A stretch of DNA of 64,000 nt from Accumulibacter sp964420975 (GCA_964420975.1 CAYQVH010000004.1:1-64000); one strand, 5' to 3'; shown: positions 24,775 to 34,251, counted from the stretch's first letter. A program made the numbers and translations. Notes: generated by a model from the sequence alone, not told the origin.

Positions 24775-25893
24775 GTGAATAACAAGAAATTCGTGCTGGT
24801 CGTGGCGACGATAGCCGCGCTCGTCGTCGCCGGCTGCCGGGAGGCAACGCCGCCGCTACCGACGGCGCCACAGCCCGCGCTGACCGTCACGGCGACGACA
24901 CCACGCCTGGAGTCCTGGCCGCTGCGGGTCTCGGCGGCCGGAAACATCGCCGCTTGGCAGGAGGCGGTGATCGGGCCGGAACTCAGCAATTTCAGACTGG
25001 TTGAAGTACGGGTAAGCGTCGGCGATCAGGTTCGCAAGGGAGAGATCCTGGCGCGCATCGCAAGCGACGTGGTCGACAGCGAACTCTCCGAAGCGCGCGC
25101 TGCCGAGGCGGAAGCGGCGGCGACGCTGCGCGAGGCGCAGGCCAACCACGAACGAGCGCGACAGCTCCGCGAGAAGGGGTTCTATAGTCCGCAACAGAGT
25201 ATCCAGAGCGAGACGGCGACCGCGACTGCGCTCGCCCGGCTCAACGCAGCGCGCGCCCGGCTGCGATCGGCCGAGCTGCGGCGTGCCAAAACTGACATCG
25301 TTGCCCCCGACCACGGAGTCATTTCGGCCAGCCAGGCGACGGTCGGTTCGCTGACCCAGCCCGGGCAGGAGCTTTTTCGTCTGATCCGTGGGGGCCGCCT
25401 CGAGTGGCGGGCGGAAGTGACCGCCGCCGAACGGGTACGCATACGCCCTGGCCAGAGCGCACGTCTCGAAGGACCGAATGGAACGTCACTGACCGGAACG
25501 GTGCGGATCGTCGCGCCAACGCTCGATCCGCGTTCCCGCACGGGTCTCGTGTATGTCGACCTTCCGGCCGAGAGCGCGCAGGTCGTCAGCGCCGGCATGT
25601 TTGCGCGGGGTTTCATCGAGGGCGGACAGCGACCTGCGATCACCTTGCCGCAATCGGCGGTCCAGTTGCGCGAAGGGTTCGCGTATGTCTTCCGCCTCGA
25701 CGATTCGCCGCCGCCGGCTGCCGAATCCCTGAACCGGGTGACCCGCGTCAAGGTGACGACCGGTCGCCGTTGGGATGACCGCGTCGAAGTCATCGCCGGG
25801 CTCGATCCGGCAACGCCCGTCGTCCTCGGCGGAGCGGGCTTTCTGGCCGACGGTGATCGTGTCCGGCTGGTGGCTGACGGGGAAGCGCGATGA
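24775..25893 (+). CDS. RND efflux periplasmic adaptor lipoprotein
   Basis: 372 residues, GTG start. The signal sequence ends in a lipobox (LVVAGC, Cys21), so it is an inner-membrane-anchored lipoprotein. It then shows the membrane fusion protein layout: a biotinyl-lipoyl-like half (VRVSVGDQVRKGEILARI), an alpha-helical hairpin rich in Ala/Glu/Arg (about 95-150), the returning half and beta-barrel (GTVRIVAPTLDPRSRTGLVYVDL). It links an RND pump to an outer-membrane channel. The stop overlaps the pump start by four bases. No TolC-type gene is nearby. Substrates cannot be told from sequence. Confidence 0.93.
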   Translation: MNNKKFVLVVATIAALVVAGCREATPPLPTAPQPALTVTATTPRLESWPLRVSAAGNIAAWQEAVIGPELSNFRLVEVRVSVGDQVRKGEILARIASDVVDSELSEARAAEAEAAATLREAQANHERARQLREKGFYSPQQSIQSETATATALARLNAARARLRSAELRRAKTDIVAPDHGVISASQATVGSLTQPGQELFRLIRGGRLEWRAEVTAAERVRIRPGQSARLEGPNGTSLTGTVRIVAPTLDPRSRTGLVYVDLPAESAQVVSAGMFARGFIEGGQRPAITLPQSAVQLREGFAYVFRLDDSPPPAAESLNRVTRVKVTTGRRWDDRVEVIAGLDPATPVVLGGAGFLADGDRVRLVADGEAR

Positions 25894-28800
25894 ACGTTTC
25901 GGCGTGGTCGATACGGAACCCGATCCCGTCGCTGCTGCTGTTTGTGATGCTGACGTTTTTCGGCACGGTCGCATTTGTCGGCATGAAAATTCAGCAGTTT
26001 CCGGACGTCGACCTACCGACGGTCACGGTGTCCGCGACCCTGCCGGGAGCCGCGCCGGCACAGCTCGAAAGCGAGGTGGCTCGCAAAATTGAAAATGCGC
26101 TGGCCACTCTGCAGGGCGTCAAGCACGTCTACACCAAGGTGCAGGAGGGGACGGCGACCATCACCGTCGAGTTCCGCCTCGAAAAACCGACCGCTGAAGC
26201 GCTCGACGACGTGCGCGACGCGGTTTCCCGCGTCCGTTCGGACCTGCCGGGTGACCTCAAGGATCCGGTGATTTCGCGGGTCACGCTGGCCGGGTCGCCG
26301 ATCCTCACCTATACCGTTTCGTCGACCCGGATGGACGACGAGGCGCTGTCCTGGTTCGTCGATAACACGGTGACCCGCAGGCTGCTCAACGTCAACGGAG
26401 TGGGCGCGGTCGCCCGGGTTGGCGGCGTCAACCGCGAGATCCGCGTAGAAATCGATCCGGCGCGGCTGCTCGCCATGCGGGCGACGGTGGCGGAGGTCTC
26501 CCGTCAGTTGCGGCAGATGCAGCAGGAAGCGTCGGGGGGCCTGGCCAACGTCGGCAATCGCGAGCAGGCCGTGCGTACGCTCGGGACGGTACTTTCGGCC
26601 GAGGAACTTGGTGAGGTCGAGATCACGCTCGCCGATCACAGCCGGGTTCGGCTCAGTGCGTTGGCCGAGGTCAGCGACGATATTCAGGAGCCGCGCTCGG
26701 CGGCTCTGCTCAACGGTCAGCCGGTCGTCGGCTTTGAGGTGGTGCGCGCGCGTGGCGCGAGCGAGGTCGAGGTCGCCGAAGGCGTTCGTGCGGCTCTGGC
26801 GGGCTTGCAACCGCTTCACCCGGATATCCGCATCACCGAGGCGTTCAACTTTGTCGACCCGGTGGTCGAAAACTTCGAAGGATCGATGAGTTTGTTGGTC
26901 GAGGGAGCCGTCCTCGCCGTGATCGTCGTCTGGTGTTTTCTGCGCGATTGGCGGGCGACGCTGATTTCGGCGACGGCGCTACCCTTGTCGATGATCCCGA
27001 CCTTCGCCGCCATGTACCTGCTCGGGTTTACGCTGAACGTCGTGACCCTGCTCGCGCTTTCCCTGGTGGTTGGCATTTTGGTCGACGACGCGATTGTCGA
27101 AGTCGAGAACATCATGCGCCACCTTCGTCTCGGCAAGACGCCGTACCAGGCGGCGATGGAGGCCGCCGACGAAATCGGCATGGCGGTCATCGCGACGACC
27201 TTCGCCCTGATCGCGGTTTTCCTGCCAACGGCGTTCATGAGCGGAGTGGCCGGAAAATTCTTTGTGCATTTCGGGTGGACGGCGGCGATTGCCGTCTTCT
27301 TCTCGCTCGTCGTCGCTCGCCTGTTGACGCCGATGATGGCCGCCCATCTGTTGCGCTCGCCGACGAGGCCGTCTGTCGAGGCGCGCTGGCTGGTGATCTA
27401 CGGCCGGGCAGCCGCCTATTGTCTGCGTCATCGCTTGCTGACGCTGGTCGTCACCGTCGGCTTCTTCTGTGGAGCGCTGGCTCTGGCCCCTCTGCTGCCG
27501 ACCGGTTTCATTCCTCCCGACGATCTGTCGCAAACCCAGGTCTACCTGACCTTGCAACCCGGCAGCACGTTTCGCGAGACCCTTTCCGTTGCCGAACAGG
27601 CGCGGCGGATTGTCGAGCAGAATCCGCACGTGCGAATGGTGTATACCGCCGTCGGCGGGGGGGCTACCGGGAGCGACCCGTTCGTTCCGCGGGGTGCCGC
27701 CGAGGTGCGCAAGGCGACGCTGACGATCAATCTGACGCCGCGCGAAGAGCGCGGAGGGATCAAGAAACAGGAAGTTGAGCGTCAGTTGCGGGCGGAACTC
27801 GGCCGTCTTCCGGGCGTGCAGGTGAGAGTCGGGCTCGGTGGCGCGAATGAGAAGTACGTCCTCGTCCTCGCCGGCGAGAACGGGACGACGCTGGTCGAAC
27901 AGGCTCTCGCCGTCGAACGCGAATTGCGCAGCTTGCCCGGCATTGGCGCCGTCACCAGCAGCGCCAGCCTGGTTCGCCCGGAAGTCGTCGTCCGCCCGGA
28001 TTTCGCCGCCGCCGCCGACCTCGGCGTCACCTCGGCGGCAATCGCCGACACTCTGCGCATAGCGACCAGCGGCGATTACGATCAGAGTCTGCCGAAACTG
28101 AATCTCGCACAGCGGCAAGTCCCGATCGTCGTCAAGCTGCCGCCCGCCGCCCGCGAGGACATGGCGCTGCTCGAAAGGTTGACGGTACCAGGGAAAAATG
28201 GACCCGTGATGATCGGCAGCGTCGCCAGCGTGCAGTTGGCCGGCGGCCCGGCCGAGATCGATCGCTATGACCGCCAGCGCAACGTCAATATTGAAGTTGA
28301 ACTCAATCAACAGCCGCTCGGCGAGGTCGAGAAGCAGGCGTTGGCGCTTCCCAGCGTGCGCCAGCTTCCCCCCGGAATCACCCAGACGACGATCGGTGAC
28401 GCCGAGGCGATGGGCGAGCTGTTTCGCAGTTTCGCGCTGGCCATGCTCACCGGCGTCCTCTGCATCTACCTTGTGCTGGTGCTTCTCCTGCGCGACTTCA
28501 TGCAGCCGGTGACCATACTCGTCGCCCTCGTGCTTTCGATCCCTGGCGCTTTCCTTGCCCTTTATCTGACTCAGACAGCGCTTTCCATGCCCTCGATGAT
28601 CGGCCTTATCATGCTCATGGGGATCGCAACGAAGAATTCGATCTTGCTCGTCGATTACGTCATCGTCGCGCGCCGCGACCACCATCTTGACCGCCGTGAG
28701 GCGCTTCTCGATGCCTGCAGCAAGCGGGCTCGTCCAATTGTGATGACTACGGTTGCGATGGGCGCAGGGATGCTGCCGATCGCCCTCGGCATCGGCACCG

Positions 28801-28973
28801 ATCCGAGTTTCCGCGCGCCGATGGCGATTGTCGTCATCGGTGGCCTGATTACGTCGACCTTTCTCAGCCTGCTCGTCGTCCCGGTCGTCTTTTCGTGCGT
28901 GGACGGCGGCGTCCACGCACTTCAGGCAAGCGTGCGCGCGGTGTTGTCGCGCTCGCGTCAGCGACAGGCGTAA
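25890..28973 (+). CDS. RND efflux pump permease (HAE-1/AcrB type)
   Basis: 1027 residues, ATG overlapping the adaptor stop (ATGA). An AcrB-type proton-driven exporter: N-terminal MNVSAWSIRNPIPSLLLF, two large periplasmic loops and two sets of membrane helices. The helix motif LVVGILVDDAIVEVENI holds the paired Asp residues of the proton relay, and GIATKNSILLVDY is the equivalent in the second half. The length is standard. It forms a two-gene operon with the adaptor and would borrow an outer-membrane channel from elsewhere. Substrate class unknown: solvents, drugs and bile-like amphiphiles are typical for the family. Confidence 0.94.
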   Translation: MNVSAWSIRNPIPSLLLFVMLTFFGTVAFVGMKIQQFPDVDLPTVTVSATLPGAAPAQLESEVARKIENALATLQGVKHVYTKVQEGTATITVEFRLEKPTAEALDDVRDAVSRVRSDLPGDLKDPVISRVTLAGSPILTYTVSSTRMDDEALSWFVDNTVTRRLLNVNGVGAVARVGGVNREIRVEIDPARLLAMRATVAEVSRQLRQMQQEASGGLANVGNREQAVRTLGTVLSAEELGEVEITLADHSRVRLSALAEVSDDIQEPRSAALLNGQPVVGFEVVRARGASEVEVAEGVRAALAGLQPLHPDIRITEAFNFVDPVVENFEGSMSLLVEGAVLAVIVVWCFLRDWRATLISATALPLSMIPTFAAMYLLGFTLNVVTLLALSLVVGILVDDAIVEVENIMRHLRLGKTPYQAAMEAADEIGMAVIATTFALIAVFLPTAFMSGVAGKFFVHFGWTAAIAVFFSLVVARLLTPMMAAHLLRSPTRPSVEARWLVIYGRAAAYCLRHRLLTLVVTVGFFCGALALAPLLPTGFIPPDDLSQTQVYLTLQPGSTFRETLSVAEQARRIVEQNPHVRMVYTAVGGGATGSDPFVPRGAAEVRKATLTINLTPREERGGIKKQEVERQLRAELGRLPGVQVRVGLGGANEKYVLVLAGENGTTLVEQALAVERELRSLPGIGAVTSSASLVRPEVVVRPDFAAAADLGVTSAAIADTLRIATSGDYDQSLPKLNLAQRQVPIVVKLPPAAREDMALLERLTVPGKNGPVMIGSVASVQLAGGPAEIDRYDRQRNVNIEVELNQQPLGEVEKQALALPSVRQLPPGITQTTIGDAEAMGELFRSFALAMLTGVLCIYLVLVLLLRDFMQPVTILVALVLSIPGAFLALYLTQTALSMPSMIGLIMLMGIATKNSILLVDYVIVARRDHHLDRREALLDACSKRARPIVMTTVAMGAGMLPIALGIGTDPSFRAPMAIVVIGGLITSTFLSLLVVPVVFSCVDGGVHALQASVRAVLSRSRQRQA

Positions 28974-29102
28974 GCCCCGGCCACCCCGAGCTGGACGACG
29001 AAGACGGCTGCAGGTTGTGGCATACTGAGGTTTGCTGCCGGCCTCCGGATGGGGTCACCGGCGGTTACTGCCCGAGGCCCTGCCAAACGACACCAGTTAG
29101 CC

Positions 29103-29615
29103 ATGGAAAGCGAAGGAACACTTCCCGCCAGCGCGCAGCGAGTTGCCGATTTGTTGCGCGGTTTCGGGCATCAGGCACAAGTTCTTCTCCTGCCTGCAAG
29201 CGCCAGGACGTCGACGGAGGCGGCGGCTGGAGTGGGTTGTCGGGTCGACGAGATCGCCAAGTCGATCGTCTTTCGCCGCCTGATCGATGACACCGCTGTC
29301 GTCGTCATTGCCAGCGGCGCAAATCGTGTCGACGAGCGCAAGGTGGCCGCACTGGTCGGTGAACTGGGCAAGGCGGATGCCGCCTTCGTGCGCGAACACA
29401 CCGGCTACGCGATCGGCGGCGTCTGCCCGCTTGGCCATCAGCGACCGACGTGCATCCTGGTTGATGGGGACTTGCTGGCGTACGACCGCATCTGGGCGGC
29501 GGCGGGTCATCCGCGTGCCGTCTTCCCGCTTTCGCCGGGCGAGTTGCTGACGATGACGGGAGCTCAAGCGGTCGACGTCGCCTTAAGGGAAAGTCCGCTC
29601 GCGGTGGCTGGCTAG
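29103..29615 (+). CDS. YbaK/EbsC-type aminoacyl-tRNA deacylase
   Basis: 170 residues from the ATG at 29103; an upstream in-frame codon at 29049 would add 18 residues not typical of the family. The YbaK fold is recognised from QRVADLLRGFG, the central VGCRVDEIAKSIVFR (invariant Lys of the hydrolysis site), a basic strand ANRVDERKVAAL, GYAIGGVCPLGH and FPLSPGEL. Such proteins hydrolyse mischarged aminoacyl-tRNA in trans (for example Cys-tRNA-Pro or Ala-tRNA-Pro). Single gene between the efflux operon and a phosphatase. Confidence 0.9.
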   Translation: MESEGTLPASAQRVADLLRGFGHQAQVLLLPASARTSTEAAAGVGCRVDEIAKSIVFRRLIDDTAVVVIASGANRVDERKVAALVGELGKADAAFVREHTGYAIGGVCPLGHQRPTCILVDGDLLAYDRIWAAAGHPRAVFPLSPGELLTMTGAQAVDVALRESPLAVAG

Positions 29616-29749
29616 CTTGAGATCGGCCTATGACACCCGGTGCGCACGGAGACTGACGCACGACAACGGTGGAGTCTGGTTATTTGGTGTGGTTGCCGTC
29701 GAGTGAAGACCCTACTGACTTCGCATAGAGGCGATACCGGGAAGAGACG

Positions 29750-30271
29750 TTGAGGGTGATCAAGGTCTTGTTCGTCTGCATGGGAAATATCTGCCGCTCG
29801 CCGACGGCGGAGGGCGTTTTCCGGCACATTGTGCGCGAAAAGGGACTCGATGACCGGATTGAGGTCGATTCCGCCGGGACCCATGGCTTCCATATAGGAG
29901 AAGCCCCCGATGTCCGCACGCAGCGAGCCGCGGCGAGTCGCCATTACGATCTCTCGAACATGCGTGCGCGTAAAGTCGCGGGGCGGGATCTGGCGTACTT
30001 TGATCTCGTCCTGGCGATGGATCACAGCAACCTCGAGGCGCTGCGTCGCATGTGCCCGCCGGACAAGCAGGATCGCCTGGGGCTGTTCATGACTTACTCC
30101 AAGAACTTCGACGACGACGAGGTTCCGGATCCCTACTACGGCCTTGGCCACGGCTTCGACCTGGTCCTCGACATGGTCGAGGACGCTGCTTACGGCCTGC
30201 TCGAAAGCTTGCAGCAGCGACTCTTTGAAGAGGCTGACGTGAGCGCTGACGAGAAGCACCCAGACCGTTAG
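29750..30271 (+). CDS. Low-molecular-weight protein-tyrosine phosphatase
   Basis: 173 residues (TTG at 29750; GTG at 29756 also plausible). The active-site loop CMGNICRSP fits CX5R(S/T) right at the N-terminus, and the general acid Asp is in DPYYG. Homologues dephosphorylate tyrosine kinases that control polysaccharide export, or arsenate in related enzymes. No tyrosine kinase or capsule gene is adjacent. The C-terminus has about 15 extra residues relative to short family members. Confidence 0.92.
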   Translation: MRVIKVLFVCMGNICRSPTAEGVFRHIVREKGLDDRIEVDSAGTHGFHIGEAPDVRTQRAAASRHYDLSNMRARKVAGRDLAYFDLVLAMDHSNLEALRRMCPPDKQDRLGLFMTYSKNFDDDEVPDPYYGLGHGFDLVLDMVEDAAYGLLESLQQRLFEEADVSADEKHPDR

Positions 30272-30318
30272 GTAACGCTCCCGAACGAGCCTTCGGTGCC
30301 GCTGATCAGCGCTGTCGC

Positions 30319-30552
30319 TCATTTCAGCGCCGAGAGGGGGGCGCCAAAGTTGATATGAAACGCCTGTTGGCCGATCACCAGAGCGGGGACCGACTGAACA
30401 CCGAAGCTTTCGGCTTCCGCGATGCGGTCACGCGCTTCGCCCAAGTGAACGACCTCGACCTGATAGCGTGCCGGATCCAGGGCCTGTGCGACCTGCTGTT
30501 CAGCGGCCACGCAGACCGGGCAACCCGCGTGGTAGAAAGTAGCTTGATCCAT
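30319..30552 (-). CDS. Small thioredoxin/glutaredoxin-fold protein (CPVC)
   Basis: 77 residues from ATG at 30552, with GGAG seven bases upstream. Thioredoxin fold with active-site-like CPVC near the N-terminus (residues 11-14) and the cis-proline stretch SVPALVIG. No signal peptide, so cytoplasmic. It is transcribed divergently from a MarR regulator across a perfect palindrome, so it is probably that regulator's target. Likely a redox or metal-handling thiol protein; the substrate is unknown. Confidence 0.82.
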   Translation of the reverse strand: MDQATFYHAGCPVCVAAEQQVAQALDPARYQVEVVHLGEARDRIAEAESFGVQSVPALVIGQQAFHINFGAPLSALK

Positions 30553-30600
30553 CGTCGTCTCCAAAGAAGTAGTTCAATAACATGAGGTTCGATTGAAAGC

Positions 30601-30633
30601 GTCCATAATGTATCGTGTCGATACATTATGGAC
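30601..30633. promoter_or_regulatory. Perfect palindromic operator between trx-like and marR genes
   Basis: GTCCATAATGTATCG (30601-30615), spacer TGT, then its exact reverse complement (30619-30633): a 15+15 bp inverted repeat. It is AT-rich in a GC-rich genome and lies 48 bases from the thioredoxin-like start and 57 from the MarR start, so it can control both. MarR dimers bind this kind of site. Confidence 0.85.
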
Positions 30634-30689
30634 TGTAGGCCTCGGCCGTTGTCTTGTCAAGCGAAGCGTCGACGCGATACAGTAGGCTC

Positions 30690-31274
30690 GTGACTCCGAC
30701 CATCTTTGTCTTTGAACGCTTGGCCGCACTTATCCATCAGCTGGTGCGCGAGGACGCTGCGCAGCACGGGTTGCAACCGGTGCATATGCAGGTGTTGAGC
30801 TACCTGGCGCAGGCCAATTGCTACAGCGACCTGCCGATTGCCGTCGCCGACTACCTTGGCCTGACTCGCGGCACCGTTTCCCAGACCTTGGCGCTATTGG
30901 AGCGCAAGAAGCTGATCGTCAAGTCTCGCGACGAGCACCATGGTCGTCGTATTCACCTCGCGCTGAGCGTCGCTGGTCAAGCCGTCCTGCAGGCGAGTTG
31001 GGCGCAGCGACTGGAACAGGCGCTGACTGCCGCTGGCTGTGACGCAACCGTTTTTGGCGACGAGCTGCGCGGCGTGCTTTCCGCCTTGCAGCGCATGAGC
31101 GGGCGAAAGGCCTTCGGGCAGTGTCGGCAATGTGCCCACTTCCTCAGCGAGGGAGCCAATTATCGCTGCGGACTGACCACAGAGACGCTGGCGCTCGAAC
31201 AGACCAAGCGAATCTGTCGGGAGTGGACCGCCCCGAGCGTAAGTCCTGCGCGTGACCCCAGCGCTCCAGTTTAG
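30690..31274 (+). CDS. MarR-family regulator with C-terminal cysteine cluster
   Basis: 194 residues from GTG at 30690 (a TTG at 30654 is the longer alternative). The winged helix is typical: LPIAVADYLGLTRGTVSQTLALLERKKLI, with the wing DEHHGRRIHLALS. After the MarR core there is an extra segment, GQCRQCAHF...YRCGLT...RICREW, giving C-x2-C plus two further Cys. I expect it to bind zinc or an iron-sulfur cluster, or to act as a thiol sensor. It is divergent from the CPVC protein across the palindrome. Ligand and cluster identity are unknown. Confidence 0.88.
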   Translation: MTPTIFVFERLAALIHQLVREDAAQHGLQPVHMQVLSYLAQANCYSDLPIAVADYLGLTRGTVSQTLALLERKKLIVKSRDEHHGRRIHLALSVAGQAVLQASWAQRLEQALTAAGCDATVFGDELRGVLSALQRMSGRKAFGQCRQCAHFLSEGANYRCGLTTETLALEQTKRICREWTAPSVSPARDPSAPV

Positions 31275-31920
31275 GGTGCGGTTGCCCGTCGGGGTAGCTC
31301 GGTCGGTTCCGTGGGCGAGGCGATATCCGGGCCTGGCCGCATTGATGGCGGCCTTCTCCGTCGCAGCGGAGACTCCACCGCCGACCGACGTCGACGTTTT
31401 GCTCGACGGCCAGGCCTACATTGTCCGTGCAAGCGCGCACCTCGTCGCAGACCAGCACGTCGCCTGGGAAGCGCTGACCGACTACGAACGCCTCGGCGAG
31501 TTTGTTCCCGGCGTGACGCGTTCCGTTGTCGTCGGGCGTCGCGGCAATGAGCTGACGCTGGAGCAGGAGGGCGTGTTTTCGATTTTTTTCCTCGACCTTC
31601 CGGTGCGTGTTCGCCTGGCAGTCCGTCACACGCCCTATGAGCGGGTGGTCGCTCGCCTCGCACCAGGCCCGGTCATGGGTGGCAACGCGACGTTGCGCAG
31701 CTTCACTGGACGCTACGGACTGGTTTCAATTCGCTGGGCGAACTGGTCTGGCGTGCGCCTCGACTACGACGCGAGATTTGAACTCGTCGATCCCGTACCG
31801 GCGATCGCCAGTCAGCTGTTCGGCGTCGCCGCGTTACGCCGGACGATGCGCACCCAGTTCGAGGCGATGGGGCGCGAAATCGAGCGACGGCAGGCGATGC
31901 GCTCCGGGCCAGAGGAATGA
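31252..31920 (+). CDS. Secreted SRPBCC (START/cyclase-like) protein
   Basis: 222 residues. The start is uncertain: GTG at 31252 overlaps marR by 23 bases, and GTG at 31276 is also possible. A signal-like hydrophobic stretch (YPGLAALMAAFSVAAE) precedes a polyketide-cyclase/SRPBCC domain with AWEALTDYERLGEFVPGV and a final amphipathic helix. This fold binds hydrophobic ligands; the function here is unknown. It overlaps the following lipoprotein gene by four bases, so both may act in the envelope. Confidence 0.72.
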   Translation: MTPALQFRVRLPVGVARSVPWARRYPGLAALMAAFSVAAETPPPTDVDVLLDGQAYIVRASAHLVADQHVAWEALTDYERLGEFVPGVTRSVVVGRRGNELTLEQEGVFSIFFLDLPVRVRLAVRHTPYERVVARLAPGPVMGGNATLRSFTGRYGLVSIRWANWSGVRLDYDARFELVDPVPAIASQLFGVAALRRTMRTQFEAMGREIERRQAMRSGPEE

Positions 31921-33371
31921 AGCGCGGCTGCCTATCACTTGCCGTCGTCTGCCTCACTCTGGCGGCGTGTGTCAGCGTCGATCCCTACGGGTTGCCGCCG
32001 GTCGTCCGGCACTTGCAACAAGACGGTGAGATCGGTGGCTGCGCGCGCCTTTTTCAGGCCAGCGACGACCTGATCGAGACGGCAGCGACGCGCGATGCCC
32101 AGGCGCCACGAGTCGCCGGTTTTCCCTACCTCCGCGTCGATCGTTTGCTCTCGGCGCTGGCGCCTGCGGCGACCGACAGCCCAGTGCGCGCGCGGGAGTG
32201 GGTCGAGGCGTTGATGGCGCTTGACGACACGGCGCGGCGTGTCGAGCTGCGTAATGCGGGAGGCCCGTTCGCCGCCGAAGCCGATCGACTCGCTCATTGC
32301 CGGGAACTCTTGTCGGTGGCCGATCAGGCCAATTGGCCGAGCCTCGTGACTGCCGCGCGGGTGCCCGATGACTACTCGTTGACGCGGCGAGCGCTGGGTC
32401 TTTATCCGCTGACGCGTTATGCGTTTGCCGTTGGTATTCGGCGCTGGCAGCAGGAAACGGTCGACGTGTTTACCGCCTTCGCCGAGGCCGATCCATTCGT
32501 CGGCCAGCGGCGATCCTACGTCATCGCCGCCGCCCCGCACCGGCTGCCGAAACTGCGTGCAGGGCTGGCGCTCGGCTTGCCTGCGGTCGCGCCGCCGGCA
32601 CTGGAACAGCGGATTGCGCGGCACGCCCCGATCTACGCGATCGAGACGGCGAGCGACGACGATCTGCCGGGCGCGCTGGTTTGGCGCCGCGATAGCGATC
32701 GTCTGCAAGTGGGCGTGGCCACCGACCGGCCGACCGTCTATTTGCGAACCGGCCACGCGTGGCTGGGGGGTCGCTGGCGGCTTCAGCTGACCTACGCCGT
32801 CTGGTTTGCGGCGCGTCCCGCCCGCGGCGCGTACGATCTCTTGGCCGGACGTCTCGACGGCTTGCTATGGCGAGCGACGCTTGACGACGACGGCGAAGCG
32901 CTGGTTTATGACACGATCCATCCCTGCGGCTGCTATCATCTCTTTTTCCCGACGGCGAGAGTGCGTTCACGAGCGTTGCCGCCTTCGGTCGACGAAGGGC
33001 CGTTTCTTCCGCGCGCGATGCCCCTTGCCAGCGTGGGCGGGCAAATCGTGCTCAAACTGGCTGCCGGCAGTCATTACCTGCAGGCCGTTGCGGTCGAGTC
33101 GGACGGTGGCGCCGCAGGCGTTCCGCTGACTGTGGCCGACGACGACGACCTGCGTTCGTTGCCACTACCCGAGGGTGGATCGCGCAGCGTTTATGGTGAC
33201 GACGGCCTGATCGCGGGTAGCGAGCGGCTCGAGCGCTGGGTTTTCTGGCCAATGGGCATCAGCAGCGCGGGCCAGATGCGACAATGGGGGCGGCACGCGA
33301 CGGCGTTTGTCGGGCGACGCCATTTTGATGACCCGTATCTGCTCGATCGCTACTTCGAAGGAATCCCGTGA
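31917..33371 (+). CDS. Uncharacterised lipoprotein
   Basis: 484 residues beginning MKRGCLSLAVVCLTLAAC: a signal peptide with lipobox LAAC (Cys18). I do not recognise the family. The protein has no obvious repeats; several conserved-looking stretches (HPCGCYHLFFPTARV, GRHATAFVGRRHFDDPYLLDRYFEG) suggest a folded domain rather than a linker. The start overlaps the SRPBCC stop by four bases (ATGA), implying joint function in the envelope. Cytoplasmic roles are excluded if the lipobox is real. Confidence 0.75.
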   Translation: MKRGCLSLAVVCLTLAACVSVDPYGLPPVVRHLQQDGEIGGCARLFQASDDLIETAATRDAQAPRVAGFPYLRVDRLLSALAPAATDSPVRAREWVEALMALDDTARRVELRNAGGPFAAEADRLAHCRELLSVADQANWPSLVTAARVPDDYSLTRRALGLYPLTRYAFAVGIRRWQQETVDVFTAFAEADPFVGQRRSYVIAAAPHRLPKLRAGLALGLPAVAPPALEQRIARHAPIYAIETASDDDLPGALVWRRDSDRLQVGVATDRPTVYLRTGHAWLGGRWRLQLTYAVWFAARPARGAYDLLAGRLDGLLWRATLDDDGEALVYDTIHPCGCYHLFFPTARVRSRALPPSVDEGPFLPRAMPLASVGGQIVLKLAAGSHYLQAVAVESDGGAAGVPLTVADDDDLRSLPLPEGGSRSVYGDDGLIAGSERLERWVFWPMGISSAGQMRQWGRHATAFVGRRHFDDPYLLDRYFEGIP

Positions 33372-33405
33372 GCCGCCAGTACCTTGCTTCGACCGGCGTT
33401 CGACT

Positions 33406-34251
33406 GTGAAGCTCAGGGTCGCAACGTATAACATACATAAAGGGGTGACGGGGATCCGCGGTCGTCCACGGATTCACGATGTGCGCTTGGCCATCGAGGC
33501 GATCGACGCCGACATCGTTTTCCTGCAGGAGGTCCAGGATCGCAACGAGCGTATGGCGCATCACCCGGGGTATCCGTTTGAAACGCAGCTTGAGTTTCTC
33601 GCCAGCGGCACCTATGCCCACCGAGCCTATGGCATGAACGCCGTTTATCCCCATGGACACCACGGCAACGCGATCCTCTCCCGTCACCGCATTACGCATT
33701 TCGCCAATCATGACATCTCCGATCACGTGCTCGAGAAGCGAGGCCTGCTGCACGCGGTGACACGGCTCGACCGCGGGCGGGGCCGGGAAGTCCATCTCAT
33801 TTGCGTCCACTTCGGCCTGATCAAGAGCAGCCGGGTGCGTCAGGCGCTGTTTCTGGCCGATCTGGTGCGGCGCGAGGTGCCGCCGCGTGCTCCGCTGATC
33901 ATTGCCGGCGACTTCAACGACTGGCAGCAGCGCGTCGACCGGCTGGTGCGCGAACTCCTGGATGTCGAAGAGGTCGCCGGTGCCGTCGCTTCGACGCCTC
34001 CGAAGGGACGCTTGCTGCAGCGCTTGCTCTCTTGGCAGAACGCCGACGAAGGCCAGACGACGGTGTCGCGTACCTTCCCCAGTTTTGCCCCGTGGCTGAC
34101 GCTAGACCGCATCTACGTCCGGGGTTTTGAGGTTCTCGACAGCCAGGTCCCTCAAGGATTGGCTTGGGCCCGCTGCTCGGACCACGCGCCGCTGATTGCC
34201 GAACTCGCGTTGCGGTCGCGTATCTCGGTTCCGGCGCGGACAAGTGCGTAG
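33406..34251 (+). CDS. Endonuclease/exonuclease/phosphatase (EEP) family protein
   Basis: 281 residues from GTG at 33406, giving the canonical start VKLRVATYNIHKG; an upstream in-frame start would overlap the lipoprotein gene. All EEP metal-site motifs are present: NIHKG, FLQEVQDR, GDFNDW and SDHAPL with the catalytic His. Family members hydrolyse phosphodiesters in DNA, phospholipids or inositol phosphates, and this subtype is often near cardiolipin synthase, which is absent here. No signal peptide from this start. Substrate uncertain. Confidence 0.88.
   Translation: MKLRVATYNIHKGVTGIRGRPRIHDVRLAIEAIDADIVFLQEVQDRNERMAHHPGYPFETQLEFLASGTYAHRAYGMNAVYPHGHHGNAILSRHRITHFANHDISDHVLEKRGLLHAVTRLDRGRGREVHLICVHFGLIKSSRVRQALFLADLVRREVPPRAPLIIAGDFNDWQQRVDRLVRELLDVEEVAGAVASTPPKGRLLQRLLSWQNADEGQTTVSRTFPSFAPWLTLDRIYVRGFEVLDSQVPQGLAWARCSDHAPLIAELALRSRISVPARTSA

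Noticed and set aside
26979..28916. 645-residue minus-strand frame opposite the RND pump
   Set aside because: Charged low-complexity shadow; the pump on the plus strand is complete and motif-rich.
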